Shown here: positions 25,930 through 37,045 of the stretch, in pieces | How the letters are laid out: each line of letters begins with the position of its first letter | Position numbering within the stretch: the first letter of the stretch is position 1 | NCBI RefSeq assembly: GCF_028993555.1 | Contig: NZ_CP118611.1 | Span: forward strand, 62,001 to 126,000 | Reading direction: 5' to 3' | Source: Ensifer adhaerens | GTDB taxonomy: Bacteria; Pseudomonadota; Alphaproteobacteria; Rhizobiales; Rhizobiaceae | DNA length: 64,000 nucleotides | Notes under the pieces: model-generated | Seen by the model: the letters and a program-made list of their open reading frames with translations, nothing else | Told to the model about the DNA's origin: nothing | Databases searched by the model: none | Translations under genes and position numbers: made by a program

Positions 25930-27189
25930 ATGAATATGACGGCAACCCAGGCAAGGCAGGACGCGGACCACTCCCAGGCTCGCCGTCCGGCCGATGAGGC
26001 GATCGCCGCGGATGCGCGCGCTCTTTCCGAACAGCTGAAGGCGATGCGCGAGCGGCTCTTCCCGCCGACGGCGATGAAGACGCTGCGAAGCTTCACCTCC
26101 GGCGAGGCGGCCAAGCTGATCGGCGTATCCGATGGCTATCTGCGCCAGCTCTCGCTTGCCGGCGAAGGTCCGCAGCCCGACACGGGGCTTGGCGGGCGCC
26201 GGTCCTATTCGCTCTCCGACATCAATGCGCTTCGCCGGCATCTGGCCGAACAGGCGCTCGCCAAGGGCAACGCGGCCAAGGCCCGCAGCTACCTCAAATG
26301 GCGCGATGCCGAGGCGGGTGAGCATCTGCAGGTGATCTCGGTCACCAACTTCAAGGGCGGCTCCGGCAAGACCACCTCGTCGGTGCATATCGCGCAATAT
26401 CTTGCCATGACCGGCCACCGCGTGCTGGCCGTTGATCTCGATCCGCAGGCATCGCTTTCCGCCCTCTTCGGTTACCAGCCCGAGCTCGATCTCACCGGCA
26501 ACGACACGCTCTATGGTGCGATCCGCTACGACGCCGAAGCGCGGCCGCTGCGCGACATCATCCGCAAGACCTATTTCGACGGTCTCGATCTCGTGCCCGG
26601 CAATCTCGAGCTTCAGGAGTTCGAGCACACGACGCCGCAGGCGCTGAGCGCGCGCCACAACGGCAGCGATGCCGGCCCGTTGTTCTTCGCCCGCGTGCAG
26701 ACAGCGCTCGCCAGTGTCGCCGACGACTACGATGTCGTCATCATCGATTGCCCGCCGCAGCTCGGCTACCTGACGCTCTCGGCCCTTTGCGCGTCGACCT
26801 CCGTCATCGTCACCGTGCATCCGCAGATGCTCGACGTCGCCTCGATGAACCAGTTCCTCTACATGACGTCAGACCTCCTGAGCGTCGTGCGCGAGGCGGG
26901 CGGTGAACTGAACTTCGACTTCCTGCGCTACCTCGTCACTCGTTTCGAGCCGAACGACGGACCGCAGGCGCAGATCGTCGGCTTCATGCGTTCGCTCTTC
27001 GGCGAGCGGGTTCTGACCTCGGCCATGGTGAAATCGACTGCGGTCTCGGACGCCGGCCTAACGAAACAGACACTCTACGAGGTCGGGCGCGAAAACTTCA
27101 CGCGCGCCACCTACGACCGCGCGGTCGAGTCGCTGAACGCCGTCAACGGCGAGATCGAGGCACTCATTCATGCGGCATGGGGGCGCTGA
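25930..27189 (+). CDS. repA: plasmid partitioning ATPase RepA (ParA family)
   Basis: A 419-residue RepA of the rhizobial repABC type. The N-terminal region contains a MerR-like helix-turn-helix (FTSGEAAKLIGVSDGYLRQLS). The deviant Walker A box is FKGGSGKTT near residue 155, then the A' box DLDPQASLSALFGY and the Walker B-like VVIIDCPPQLG. AAGGAG at 25915-25920 fits the start at 25930; a second ATG lies two codons on. RepA segregates the replicon and represses its own operon with RepB. repB overlaps or abuts it, but repC is missing. Confidence 0.95.
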   Translation: MNMTATQARQDADHSQARRPADEAIAADARALSEQLKAMRERLFPPTAMKTLRSFTSGEAAKLIGVSDGYLRQLSLAGEGPQPDTGLGGRRSYSLSDINALRRHLAEQALAKGNAAKARSYLKWRDAEAGEHLQVISVTNFKGGSGKTTSSVHIAQYLAMTGHRVLAVDLDPQASLSALFGYQPELDLTGNDTLYGAIRYDAEARPLRDIIRKTYFDGLDLVPGNLELQEFEHTTPQALSARHNGSDAGPLFFARVQTALASVADDYDVVIIDCPPQLGYLTLSALCASTSVIVTVHPQMLDVASMNQFLYMTSDLLSVVREAGGELNFDFLRYLVTRFEPNDGPQAQIVGFMRSLFGERVLTSAMVKSTAVSDAGLTKQTLYEVGRENFTRATYDRAVESLNAVNGEIEALIHAAWGR

Positions 27190-27194
27190 TCGAC

Positions 27195-28271
27195 ATGGCT
27201 GGTAACCGCAAGAACGAACTGCGCGCCCTTTTCTCCGGCAACGTCCCGGCGTCGGGGTCGGCCACGCCGGCTGACGAAAAGCAGCCCGCCACAGTAACGA
27301 GTGCCCAACCCGCCGCGCTGGCGGCGACCAAGGCGCCGCTCGCTGAAGTGCCGCGCGCCGCCTCCGGCGCGATCAAGGCCATGGGCCTTTCGCTCGGCAG
27401 CATCACCCGTGAGGCGGAAGAGGCGCGCGCGCTGCGCGAAGCCCTGATGCAGGGCGAGCGTGTTGTCGAACTCGATCCGGATCTGATCGATGCATCCTTC
27501 GTCGAGGACCGCCTGACCGACGGTGAAACCGACGACCCGGATTTCCTGGCCCTTGCCGACAGCATTCGCGACAGCGGCCAGCAGTCGCCGATCCTGGTGC
27601 GCCCGCATCCGGAGAAGCAGGGCCGCTACCAGACGGCCTACGGCCATCGTCGTCTCAACGCCGTCCGCAGCCTCGGGATCAAGGTCAAGGCGATCGTCCG
27701 GCCACTGACCGACGACGAACTGGTGTTGGCCCAGGGCAAGGAAAATGCCGAACGGCGCAATCTCTCCTTTATCGAGCGCGCGATGTTCGCCTCAGCACTT
27801 GCCGACCGTGGCTTCGACCGCAAGGTGATCGGCGAGGCGCTTGCCGTGCAGAAAAGCGAGCTGTCGCGTCTGCTACAGGTAGCCGAAGGCGTGCCGCCGG
27901 TCATCGCCCGCGCCATCGGCCCGGCGCCCAAGGTTGGCCGCGAGCGCTGGATGGCATTTGGCGCGCTGCTTGAAGACGAGGCCGCGGTCCAGGTGGCCCT
28001 GGAGGAATGCCGCTCCCGCCGCTTCCTCGAAGCCGAAAGCGATCACCGCTTCCAGATCCTCTTCAGCCGGCTGTCGCGCAAGCCGAAGCCGGAAACGGTG
28101 AAGCCGGAGACGCTGGTCGACGCCGGCGGACGGGCCTTCGCCAAGCTCAAGCGCGACGGCAAGAACGCCCGCATCGAGTTTGCTGTCGACGTCGATCCCG
28201 CCTTCATCGACGAGGTCGCCGAGTTGCTCGCCAGGCATCACGCGGCATTTGCAGCGGGCCGCGAAGGCTGA
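27195..28271 (+). CDS. repB: plasmid partitioning protein RepB (ParB family)
   Basis: A 358-residue ParB-type centromere-binding protein. I choose the ATG at 27195 (MAGNRKNELRALFSG), which gives the family N-terminus; an ATG at 27177, overlapping repA, is the alternative. The ParB nuclease-like domain carries IRDSGQQSPILVRPHPEKQGRYQTAYGHRR and LAQGKENAERRNLSFIERA, followed by the helix-turn-helix FDRKVIGEALAVQKSELSRLL. It should bind parS-like palindromes; I found no GTT-N4-GC-N4-AAC-like site in the adjoining non-coding DNA. Confidence 0.95.
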   Translation: MAGNRKNELRALFSGNVPASGSATPADEKQPATVTSAQPAALAATKAPLAEVPRAASGAIKAMGLSLGSITREAEEARALREALMQGERVVELDPDLIDASFVEDRLTDGETDDPDFLALADSIRDSGQQSPILVRPHPEKQGRYQTAYGHRRLNAVRSLGIKVKAIVRPLTDDELVLAQGKENAERRNLSFIERAMFASALADRGFDRKVIGEALAVQKSELSRLLQVAEGVPPVIARAIGPAPKVGRERWMAFGALLEDEAAVQVALEECRSRRFLEAESDHRFQILFSRLSRKPKPETVKPETLVDAGGRAFAKLKRDGKNARIEFAVDVDPAFIDEVAELLARHHAAFAAGREG

Positions 28272-28610
28272 CGGCAGAGCCCCGCTGAGGGTCGCCGTCG
28301 TGCCCCGCACTCAATTTCAGCTTAAATCCATCGCCATCCCCGTCTGATCACCGGGGATGTTGGCGTTTAAAGGGGGCAGTTCTTTTTGAAAATAGAGCGT
28401 TCTTTTCGTATCGAATGGAATAGACCCCGCGACATTGAAAGGCTCGGCGGCCGAAAAGGGTGCGCTCCTTGAAGGTAAATCGTCTGAACCGTTCGTAACT
28501 AAGGCGGGTCGGACGGCAACTTTGATCCCTCAGCCACTGATTGCCCTCCAGCCAAGTGCCCCCAAGGCCCGCTACGTTCTTGGGGGCTTGCAGCCAGGCG
28601 AGGCGTGGTA
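28272..28610. other. post-repB region without repC; incA-like hairpin
   Basis: Where repC and the counter-transcribed RNA gene would lie in a repABC operon, there is only about 340 bases of non-coding DNA. It contains a two-part hairpin at 28332-28365: CGCC-ATCCCCG, loop, CGGGGAT-GTT-GGCG. Position and sequence resemble the conserved hairpin of incA/ctRNA genes, so this may be a ctRNA gene or its remnant. Short frames here do not look like RepC. Confidence 0.4.
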
Positions 28611-28940
28611 TCACTTCGATATGAAATTGCGCGCAATCTGTACAACTGCGGCGTCTGTTGCGTCTCCTCGTGTTGCCGTCTTTGGGCTTGAGGCTTGAAG
28701 CCATGACTCGGTCATGACGCGCAGGATATCCTCGTCGGACTGGACGACGCCCGCAGCCTTGAAGTCGTCGCGGATTTTGCGCAGCACATCGCTCCGTTCA
28801 AAATCGAGCGTGCCCATCGCCAGATCGTCTGAGTATGCTTTCGCACGTTCCCCGTCGAGGTTCAGTTTTTTCGCGGCCCACATGCCGAGAAGCATATTGC
28901 GGCGCGCCATTCTCAACACGTCTTCACCGCGATGGCTCAT
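28611..28940 (-). CDS. DUF1476 / F1-ATPase inhibitor zeta paralogue, N-terminally short
   Basis: A 109-residue relative of the alphaproteobacterial F1FO-ATPase zeta subunit. The core ARRNMLLGMWAAKKLNLDGERAKAY and the following DVLRKIRDDFKAAGVVQSDEDILRVM match the zeta four-helix core. GGAGGG at 28951-28956 (complement) favours the ATG at 28940 over the GTG at 28949. Canonical zeta proteins have about 25 residues before ARRN, with the inhibitory FEKKFA-like helix; here there are 11, and an in-frame TGA a few codons upstream excludes a longer protein. The C-terminus has an extra tail of about 25 residues. Confidence 0.75.
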   Translation of the reverse strand: MSHRGEDVLRMARRNMLLGMWAAKKLNLDGERAKAYSDDLAMGTLDFERSDVLRKIRDDFKAAGVVQSDEDILRVMTESWLQASSPKTATRGDATDAAVVQIARNFISK

Positions 28941-29601
28941 GGAATTCACCCTCCGTGGAGATCAGGAACTTTACCCCAAACGCGGCGGGGACGCCAACCG
29001 GTGTCGTCGCCCGATTAGGTGTCGAGTTTTGTTAGTGCGATGCCGCGTCCGGTCCGTTGTCCCCTGGCGTGCATGGTACGGGCTCGCTGGCGGCGGCATC
29101 TCGAAAACGGTGCTCTCGAAACTGGGCTTCAGTCCGACAGACAGGAGCAAGGTGCAAGCGCCTGGCGCCAAGCCATGACCACGGCCAAGGCTTCGACGAT
29201 TTCGCCAGCGGCTTCGTGAGGCCCCAGTGCGACTTCGGATCAACGCAGCAATACTGTGGCGAGCCTCTTGGATTGAATATTCGAACTTCAATCAGGAAGG
29301 CGGGGACAGGCGAAAAATAGTTAGGTAGCGTCGCTGAATGTTCTAGTTTTTTGCTTCTGAAGTCGCAGATCAACTGAAATTGTCAGATTGACTCTAACGT
29401 AGTTTTCCAACCGCTCGTATGATGTGAGGACGGCGAAACTGAGCTTCCAAAAAGCGACGGATTGCGTTTGCCTCATTTGTTCCCACGCCGAGAATGAATG
29501 TGCTCGAGTAGCGCGCCTGGAGGACTGTCAATGCGTCGGGGAAAACCATAACGTTCAGGCCCCCCGAAATGGCGGTAGCTGACAACTCGCCTTGCGTAGC
29601 G
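28941..29601. other. 660-base intergenic region
   Basis: No convincing gene. The plus strand begins with the complement of the zeta paralogue's leader. A 63-codon minus-strand frame at 29394-29585 starts with TTG and has no recognisable features. The rest gives short basic frames on both strands. It may hold decayed coding DNA between the rep region and the opine-type operon. Confidence 0.35.
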
Positions 29602-30513
<912 letters not shown>

Positions 30514-30518
30514 TCACC

Positions 30519-30533
30519 ATAATATTTGGTTAT
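30519..30533. promoter_or_regulatory. LysR-type dyad ATAA-N7-TTAT
   Basis: A 15-base site, ATAATATTTGGTTAT, with T-N11-A spacing inside it, 8 bases upstream of the LysR start codon and 110 bases before the permease gene. Symmetry and spacing are those of LysR-family recognition sites, so it is the likely operator for divergent control. Confidence 0.6.
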
Positions 30534-30642
30534 GCTCGTGGCCTGATTACGAATTTGACGGTATTGAAGCAAGCTGTCAAACCCACTGACAACAAACGGT
30601 GGCGTCTGGCTCGAACCGGCGCTGCACCAAGGGAACAAACTG

Positions 30643-31368
30643 GTGGGTGCTTTGAACGCGTATCTCGATCTGATGGGGTTCGCCGAAGGAGCCTGGGGCA
30701 TCGACATGCTCAGGGCGACGGGCGTTACGCTTTGCGTTGCAGTCAGCGGCTTTGCCGCCGGGGCAGTCTTCGGCAGCCTTGCCGCGGCGGCTTCCTTCTC
30801 TTCGCTGCGCGCTGTGAGGATCTTGGTCGACTGTTACACCACGATCCTGCGCGGCCTTCCCGACCTGCTCGTGATCTATCTTTTCTATTTCGGCAGCAGC
30901 GCGGTTTTGAGCCAGCTCGGCGCTCTATTCGGCTCCGAAGGCTTCATCAGCGCACCGGTCTTCCTGACCGGAGCCTTGGCGATCGGGGTTGTGTCAGGTG
31001 CCTATCAGGCCGAGGTCTATCGCGGCGCGGTGCTTGCTCTGTCCAAGGGCGAGATCGAAGCGGCAAAGGCTTACGGCATGCCGAGCGGCCTTCTGTTTCG
31101 ACGGATAATCCTGCCCCAGGCGACACGGTTTGCAATCCCGGGCGTCGGCAACGTCTGGCAACTGGTGCTGAAGGAATCCGCACTCATCTCGGTGGTGGGG
31201 CTGATCGAGTTGATGCGGCAGGCCCAGATCGGCGCAGGCTCGACCCGCAAACCGTTCACCTTCTTCCTGACGGCTGCGGTCCTTTACCTGCTGATCAGTT
31301 TCGTCTCGAGCTACCTGTTTCGCATCGCAGAGAAGCGCGCCATGCGCGGAATCAGGCGGGCAATATGA
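30643..31368 (+). CDS. amino-acid/opine ABC permease (OccQ/NocQ/HisQ-like)
   Basis: A 241-residue polar amino acid permease. The GTG at 30643 is chosen because AAGGGA at 30629-30634 is well spaced from it; the first in-frame ATG at 30673 has no ribosome site. The family motif TTILRGLPDLLVIYLFYFG and the EAA loop LSKGEIEAAKAYGMPSGLLFRRIILPQA are present, with five or so helices. It overlaps the second permease by four bases. It is the first gene of an operon resembling occQMPT with oxidase genes attached. Confidence 0.92.
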   Translation: MGALNAYLDLMGFAEGAWGIDMLRATGVTLCVAVSGFAAGAVFGSLAAAASFSSLRAVRILVDCYTTILRGLPDLLVIYLFYFGSSAVLSQLGALFGSEGFISAPVFLTGALAIGVVSGAYQAEVYRGAVLALSKGEIEAAKAYGMPSGLLFRRIILPQATRFAIPGVGNVWQLVLKESALISVVGLIELMRQAQIGAGSTRKPFTFFLTAAVLYLLISFVSSYLFRIAEKRAMRGIRRAI

Positions 31369-32080
31369 TCGAACTTCCCTTCATGTATGACGCCTTCGTG
31401 AGGCTTTGCGGCGGCATTCCATTGACGCTGCAGCTGATGGCGTTGCCGGTGATTGCCGGGGCGGTCCTTGCGACCGGTCTTGCGGCGATGAGACTATCGA
31501 ACTGGCCGCCGCTCGATCTCTTGGCGCGTTTCTACATCTTCATCTTTCGCGGCACGCCGCTGCTCGTGCAACTCTATCTGATCTACTACGGCCTCAGCCA
31601 GTTTCCTGACATGCGCCAAACCTTTTTGTGGCCCTTCCTGCGGGAAGCGTATTGGTGTGCGGCGCTGGCGCTCGCGCTCAACACAGCCGCTTACAGCGCT
31701 GAAATCATCCGCGGCGGCGTACTTTCCGTTCCGGCGGGGCAGATCGAAGCGGCGCGCGCCTATGGGATGAGCGGTTTCACCCTCATGCGCCGCATCATTG
31801 CCCCACAGGCGCTCAGGCAAATGCTGCCTGCCTACTCCAACGAAGTGATCCTGATGGTGAAGTCGACCGCGCTGGCCTCGACCATCACCATGATGGAAGT
31901 CACGGGGCTTGCGGCGAAACTCATCTCGGCGACCTACCGGCCCGTGGAGATCTTCATCGCCGCCGGAGCGATCTATCTGCTGCTCAACTTCATCGTCAGC
32001 CGGATGTTCAAGCTGATCGAATACCGGCTCTCGGCCGCGCAGCGCCAACCCCTTTACCGACGTGTCGCAGGAGAACATGC

Positions 32081-32084
<4 letters not shown>
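31365..32084 (+). CDS. amino-acid/opine ABC permease (OccM/NocM/HisM-like)
   Basis: A 239-residue second permease of the polar amino acid family. Landmarks are FYIFIFRGTPLLVQLYLIYYGL and the EAA loop VPAGQIEAARAYGMSGFTLMRRIIAPQA. The start at 31365 overlaps the OccQ-like stop and its stop overlaps the ATPase start, so all three are coupled. It forms the heterodimeric channel with the previous gene product. Confidence 0.93.
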
Positions 32085-33726
<1,642 letters not shown>

Positions 33727-33737
33727 GCCTCGACAAC

Positions 33738-33764
33738 AGGCCCGCCCGAGCTTCGGACGGGCCT
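33738..33764 (+). terminator. stem-loop between transport and oxidase genes
   Basis: Inverted repeat AGGCCCGCCCGA / TCGGACGGGCCT with a three-base loop and one mismatch, 11 bases after the binding-protein stop. No T-run follows. Probably a message-stabilising hairpin that lets the binding protein be made in excess. Confidence 0.6.
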
Positions 33765-33791
33765 ACGCCACCGACATACGGACCAAACAGA

Positions 33792-34913
33792 ATGCGCAGA
33801 CTGCCAGATCAGGACATCGTCATTATCGGAGCCGGCCTCGTCGGCGCCGCCCTTGCCTGGGGCCTGGCGCGGGCGGGTGAGCGCCCACTGCTGCTCGACG
33901 GGGAGGATCTGTCGCTGCGGGCTTCACGCGCCAATTTTGCGCTGATCTGGATTCAGGGCAAGGGTCTCGGTGCGCCTCATTATGCGCGCTGGTCGATGCG
34001 TTCGGCCCGTCTCTGGCCGGAATTCGCATCCGCCTTGCATGAAACTTCCGGTGTGGACGTCGCCCTGAGGCAGAGAGGTGGCTTCACCTTCGCGCTCAGC
34101 GAAACGGAGCTGGAGCGGATCCATGAAGAAGTCCTGACAGTCGCGCGCGAACTCGGCGATGACGCCCCGGAACATACGCTTCTCGATCATGCGCAGACCG
34201 CCAAGATGGTGCCGGCGATCGGCCGGGACGTCGTCGGCTCGATCTATTCCCCGATGGATGGTGACGTGAATTCGTTGCGGCTCCTGCGCGCGCTCCACAC
34301 CGGCATGACAAATCTCGGCGCGCGATACGAACCGCATTGCGAGATCGATGAGATCGATCCCCGCCCTGGCGGTTTCCTCATGAAAGGTGCCTGGGGCGAG
34401 GTTTTCGCCAAACGCGTCGTTCTGGCAGCCGGTGTCGGCAACAGCCGGCTCGCGGCCATGGTCGGCATTCACGCTCCCTCGGTGCGCAGCAAGGGGCAGA
34501 TCCTCGTCACCGAAAAGTGCCGGCCGTTTTTCCCGTATACCTCGGCCACGCTCAGACAAGCCGACGAGGGCGGTGTGATGATCGGAGATAGCCAGGAAAC
34601 CGGCACGGACTCGATCGCCACCAACCAGGATATCAGTGCGGTTCTGGCGGATCGGGCCATCCGGACGTTTCCGTGTCTCGGTGGTGTCAATGTTCTGCGC
34701 TCCTGGGCGGGCTTTCGCGTCAAGACGCCGGACGGACTGCCCATTTACGAACACTCGGCCGCCCATCCCGGCGCCTACGTGGCGATGTGCCATTCCGGGG
34801 TGACGCTTGCCGCCGTCCACGCGCTCGTCGTTGCTGGCGAGATCGCCATCCAACAGTCTGCACTTGCCGGCAACACATTCCCCGGCCGGAGGTTTCATGT
34901 TTCGCAGAATTGA
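33792..34913 (+). CDS. FAD-dependent opine/D-amino-acid dehydrogenase, beta-type subunit (OoxB/NoxB-like)
   Basis: A 373-residue FAD oxidoreductase of the DAO family. The dinucleotide-binding motif is IVIIGAGLVGAALAWGLARAG from residue 9, and FAD is closed off near the C-terminus by SWAGFRVKTPDGLPIYE and HSGVTLAAVHALV. This is the catalytic subunit type of opine oxidases (OoxB/NoxB) and of hydroxyproline and proline dehydrogenase complexes. It oxidises a C-N bond of the substrate, giving an imine. Two partner subunits are encoded immediately downstream with overlapping or near-abutting frames. Confidence 0.9.
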   Translation: MRRLPDQDIVIIGAGLVGAALAWGLARAGERPLLLDGEDLSLRASRANFALIWIQGKGLGAPHYARWSMRSARLWPEFASALHETSGVDVALRQRGGFTFALSETELERIHEEVLTVARELGDDAPEHTLLDHAQTAKMVPAIGRDVVGSIYSPMDGDVNSLRLLRALHTGMTNLGARYEPHCEIDEIDPRPGGFLMKGAWGEVFAKRVVLAAGVGNSRLAAMVGIHAPSVRSKGQILVTEKCRPFFPYTSATLRQADEGGVMIGDSQETGTDSIATNQDISAVLADRAIRTFPCLGGVNVLRSWAGFRVKTPDGLPIYEHSAAHPGAYVAMCHSGVTLAAVHALVVAGEIAIQQSALAGNTFPGRRFHVSQN

Positions 34914-35196
34914 TAGAGCTGGGGAGACCGTCACCATCACGTTCGACGGTATCCCCATGTGCGTCGCCGCCGAGCAGACGGTGGCCGCGGCGCTCCTTGG
35001 GCAGGGCATCGCGACGCTGCGCAGCAGCGTCGTCGGCAACCGCCCACGCGCGCCCTATTGCTTGATGGGCGTCTGCTTCGAATGCTTGGTAACCATAGAC
35101 GGCATTCAAAACCGGCAGGCCTGCATGACGGTTCTGCGTGACGGCATGGCCATCTCATCGCAGAGCGGCGCGCGCGCTCTGGACGAAGGGTGCTGA
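34897..35196 (+). CDS. small [2Fe-2S] subunit of the opine-type dehydrogenase
   Basis: A 99-residue ferredoxin-like subunit. The cysteine pattern is YCLMGVCFECLVTIDG followed by QACM, that is C-x4-C-x2-C with a fourth Cys about 12 residues on, as in the small [2Fe-2S] subunits of heterotrimeric amino acid dehydrogenases. The ATG at 34897 lies inside the end of the previous gene and follows CCGGAGG. In classic octopine oxidase this part is not usually a free-standing subunit; here it is a separate gene between the two flavin subunits. Confidence 0.88.
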   Translation: MFRRIDRAGETVTITFDGIPMCVAAEQTVAAALLGQGIATLRSSVVGNRPRAPYCLMGVCFECLVTIDGIQNRQACMTVLRDGMAISSQSGARALDEGC

Positions 35197-35198
35197 CG

Positions 35199-36677
35199 AT
35201 GGCGCTTCGCAAAATCAGCAATCTTCATCATCTCGACCACGAATACGATCTCGCGATCATCGGCGCGGGACCGGCAGGAATGGCGGCCGCAGTGAAAGCT
35301 GCGGCGACCGGCGCGCGAACGATCCTTTTCGATGAAAACCCCGCCCCCGGTGGCCAGATCTACCGGGCGATTGAACAGAACGCGCCGGCAAGGCGTGGCT
35401 TCCTCGGCAAGGACTACTGGAAGGGAAAGGAAGTCCTGCAGGCGTTCCTGCGATCGGAAGCCACCTATGTACCCCAGGCGCTTGCGTGGAACGTCGAGCA
35501 AAAGGAAACCGATGCGAAGACATCGGTCGAACTTCGCATTTCTGCCGGCGGCAAGAGCGGCGTCGTTCATGCGCAACGGGTTGTGTTCGCGACCGGCGCG
35601 ATGGAACGCCCGATGCCTGTTCGGGGTTGGACGCTTCCCGGCGTAATGACCATCGGCGCGGCCCAGATTGCGCTCAAATCCTCCGGACTGGTGCCCGATG
35701 GCCGCATTGTCCTGGCAGGCAGTGGCCCGCTGCTCTATCTTTTCGCGGACCAATTGCGGCAGGCAGGTGGAAAGCTCGTTGCGGTGCTCGATACCACGCC
35801 GCACTCAAACTGGACGAAGGCCCTCCCTTGCCTGCCGTCGTTTCTGGCTTCTCCCTATCTGTTGAAAGGCCTGTCTCTGCTGACCAAGGTTCGTCGGTCG
35901 GTCCCGGTTTTCACCGCCGTCGCCGCGATCGAAATCATCGGCGATGACCGTGCCAGGGCCATCCGCTTCAAGACCAGGGGCCGGATCGAAGAGCTCGGCG
36001 TCGAGGGTATCTTCCTGCATCAGGGCGTGGTCCCGAGTAACAGTCTGGCAAACGCGACGGGATGCCTCCTCGAATGGAACGACCGGCAGAAGTGTTTTCA
36101 GCCGCAACTGGACGCACGCGGGAGATCGTCGCTGCCGGCGATCTTCATCGCCGGTGACGGCGGCGGCATTGGCGGCGCGCTCGTCGCGGAGGCCGGCGGC
36201 CGGATAGCGGCGCTGGCCGCTTGTCTCGATCTCTTTCCCGAGAAGGCGCGGCAAATCGAACCGCTTCTGAAGAAACACGAAAGGCAGCGCGGGACGTTGA
36301 CCCGCGGGCGCGCCTTCATCGACATGCTCTATCAGCCTGCCCCGTCGTTTCGCGCGCCGACCGATCGGGAGACGATCGTATGCCGCTGTGAAGAGGTGAC
36401 GGTAGGTGCCATCCGCGACGCCGCCGCACGCAACGTCGTCGGCCCCAACCAGCTCAAGACGATGCTGCGCTGTGGCATGGGGCCGTGCCAGGGGCGCATG
36501 TGCACGGCAACCATCACCGACATCCTGGCTGACGTGCAACAGCGGTCCCCCGCCGATGTCGGCACCTACAGGCTTCGCACACCGATAAAGCCTGTTCCCT
36601 TGCGCGAGTTCGCCTCGCTCCCCCTCACGCTGGATGCCGTCCGGGCCGTTACCGGCGACCACTCCGACAGAAGCTGA
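35199..36677 (+). CDS. FAD/NAD-type opine dehydrogenase alpha subunit (OoxA/NoxA-like)
   Basis: A 492-residue pyridine-nucleotide-disulfide-type oxidoreductase. FAD-binding DLAIIGAGPAGMAAAVKAAATGA opens the protein, a second nucleotide site reads GRIVLAGSGPLLYLFADQLRQAGG, and FIAGDGGGIGGALVAEAGGRIAA lies later. The C-terminal BFD-like domain has cysteines in IVCRCEEVTVG and LRCGMGPCQGRMCT, so a second [2Fe-2S] cluster is likely. The ATG at 35199 is favoured by GAAGGG. With the neighbouring subunits it forms a membrane-associated or soluble trimeric dehydrogenase that passes electrons to an unknown acceptor. Confidence 0.9.
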   Translation: MALRKISNLHHLDHEYDLAIIGAGPAGMAAAVKAAATGARTILFDENPAPGGQIYRAIEQNAPARRGFLGKDYWKGKEVLQAFLRSEATYVPQALAWNVEQKETDAKTSVELRISAGGKSGVVHAQRVVFATGAMERPMPVRGWTLPGVMTIGAAQIALKSSGLVPDGRIVLAGSGPLLYLFADQLRQAGGKLVAVLDTTPHSNWTKALPCLPSFLASPYLLKGLSLLTKVRRSVPVFTAVAAIEIIGDDRARAIRFKTRGRIEELGVEGIFLHQGVVPSNSLANATGCLLEWNDRQKCFQPQLDARGRSSLPAIFIAGDGGGIGGALVAEAGGRIAALAACLDLFPEKARQIEPLLKKHERQRGTLTRGRAFIDMLYQPAPSFRAPTDRETIVCRCEEVTVGAIRDAAARNVVGPNQLKTMLRCGMGPCQGRMCTATITDILADVQQRSPADVGTYRLRTPIKPVPLREFASLPLTLDAVRAVTGDHSDRS

Positions 36678-36700
36678 CCCCTCAACAGGAAGGAAATAAA

Positions 36701-37045
36701 ATGGCAGAACGTCATCTCCGCACGCCCATCATGCATCGCGTCGTCGAACACAACGGCGTCGTCTATGTCGGCGGCACGACCTGCGACGACGAAAGCCTCG
36801 ACATGGCCGGTCAAACGCGCGAGATTTTGGCCAGGATCGATCGCTATCTCGCGGAAGCTGGGACCGACAAGACGAAGCTCCTGACGGCCACGATCTTTGT
36901 TACCGACCTCGGCAAGAAGCCGGACATGGATGCAGTGTGGAAGGCTTGGGCTGGCCCGGAAGATCTGCCGACCCGCGCAACCGTGGGCGTTGCCGATCTC
37001 GGTGGAGATACGCTGATCGAAGTGGTCGTTTCAGCGTTCAAGTAG
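36701..37045 (+). CDS. RidA-family enamine/imine deaminase
   Basis: A 114-residue YjgF/RidA-type protein with AGGAAGGAAATAAA before the ATG. The typical core is seen in NGVVYVGGTTCDDESLDMAGQTREILARIDRYLAEAG and the C-terminal LPTRATVGVADLGGDTLIEVVVSAF, including the conserved Arg that contacts the imine substrate carboxylate. RidA proteins hydrolyse reactive enamines and imines. Placed directly after a C-N oxidising dehydrogenase, it probably clears the imine made by that enzyme. Confidence 0.93.
   Translation: MAERHLRTPIMHRVVEHNGVVYVGGTTCDDESLDMAGQTREILARIDRYLAEAGTDKTKLLTATIFVTDLGKKPDMDAVWKAWAGPEDLPTRATVGVADLGGDTLIEVVVSAFK

Noticed and set aside
28348..28704. 118-codon minus-strand frame as a possible displaced repC or other rep gene
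   Set aside because: It has none of the RepC features and overlaps the better supported zeta paralogue in another frame.
29394..29585. 63-codon minus-strand frame before the LysR gene
   Set aside because: TTG start, no ribosome site, no family resemblance. Not listed as a gene.
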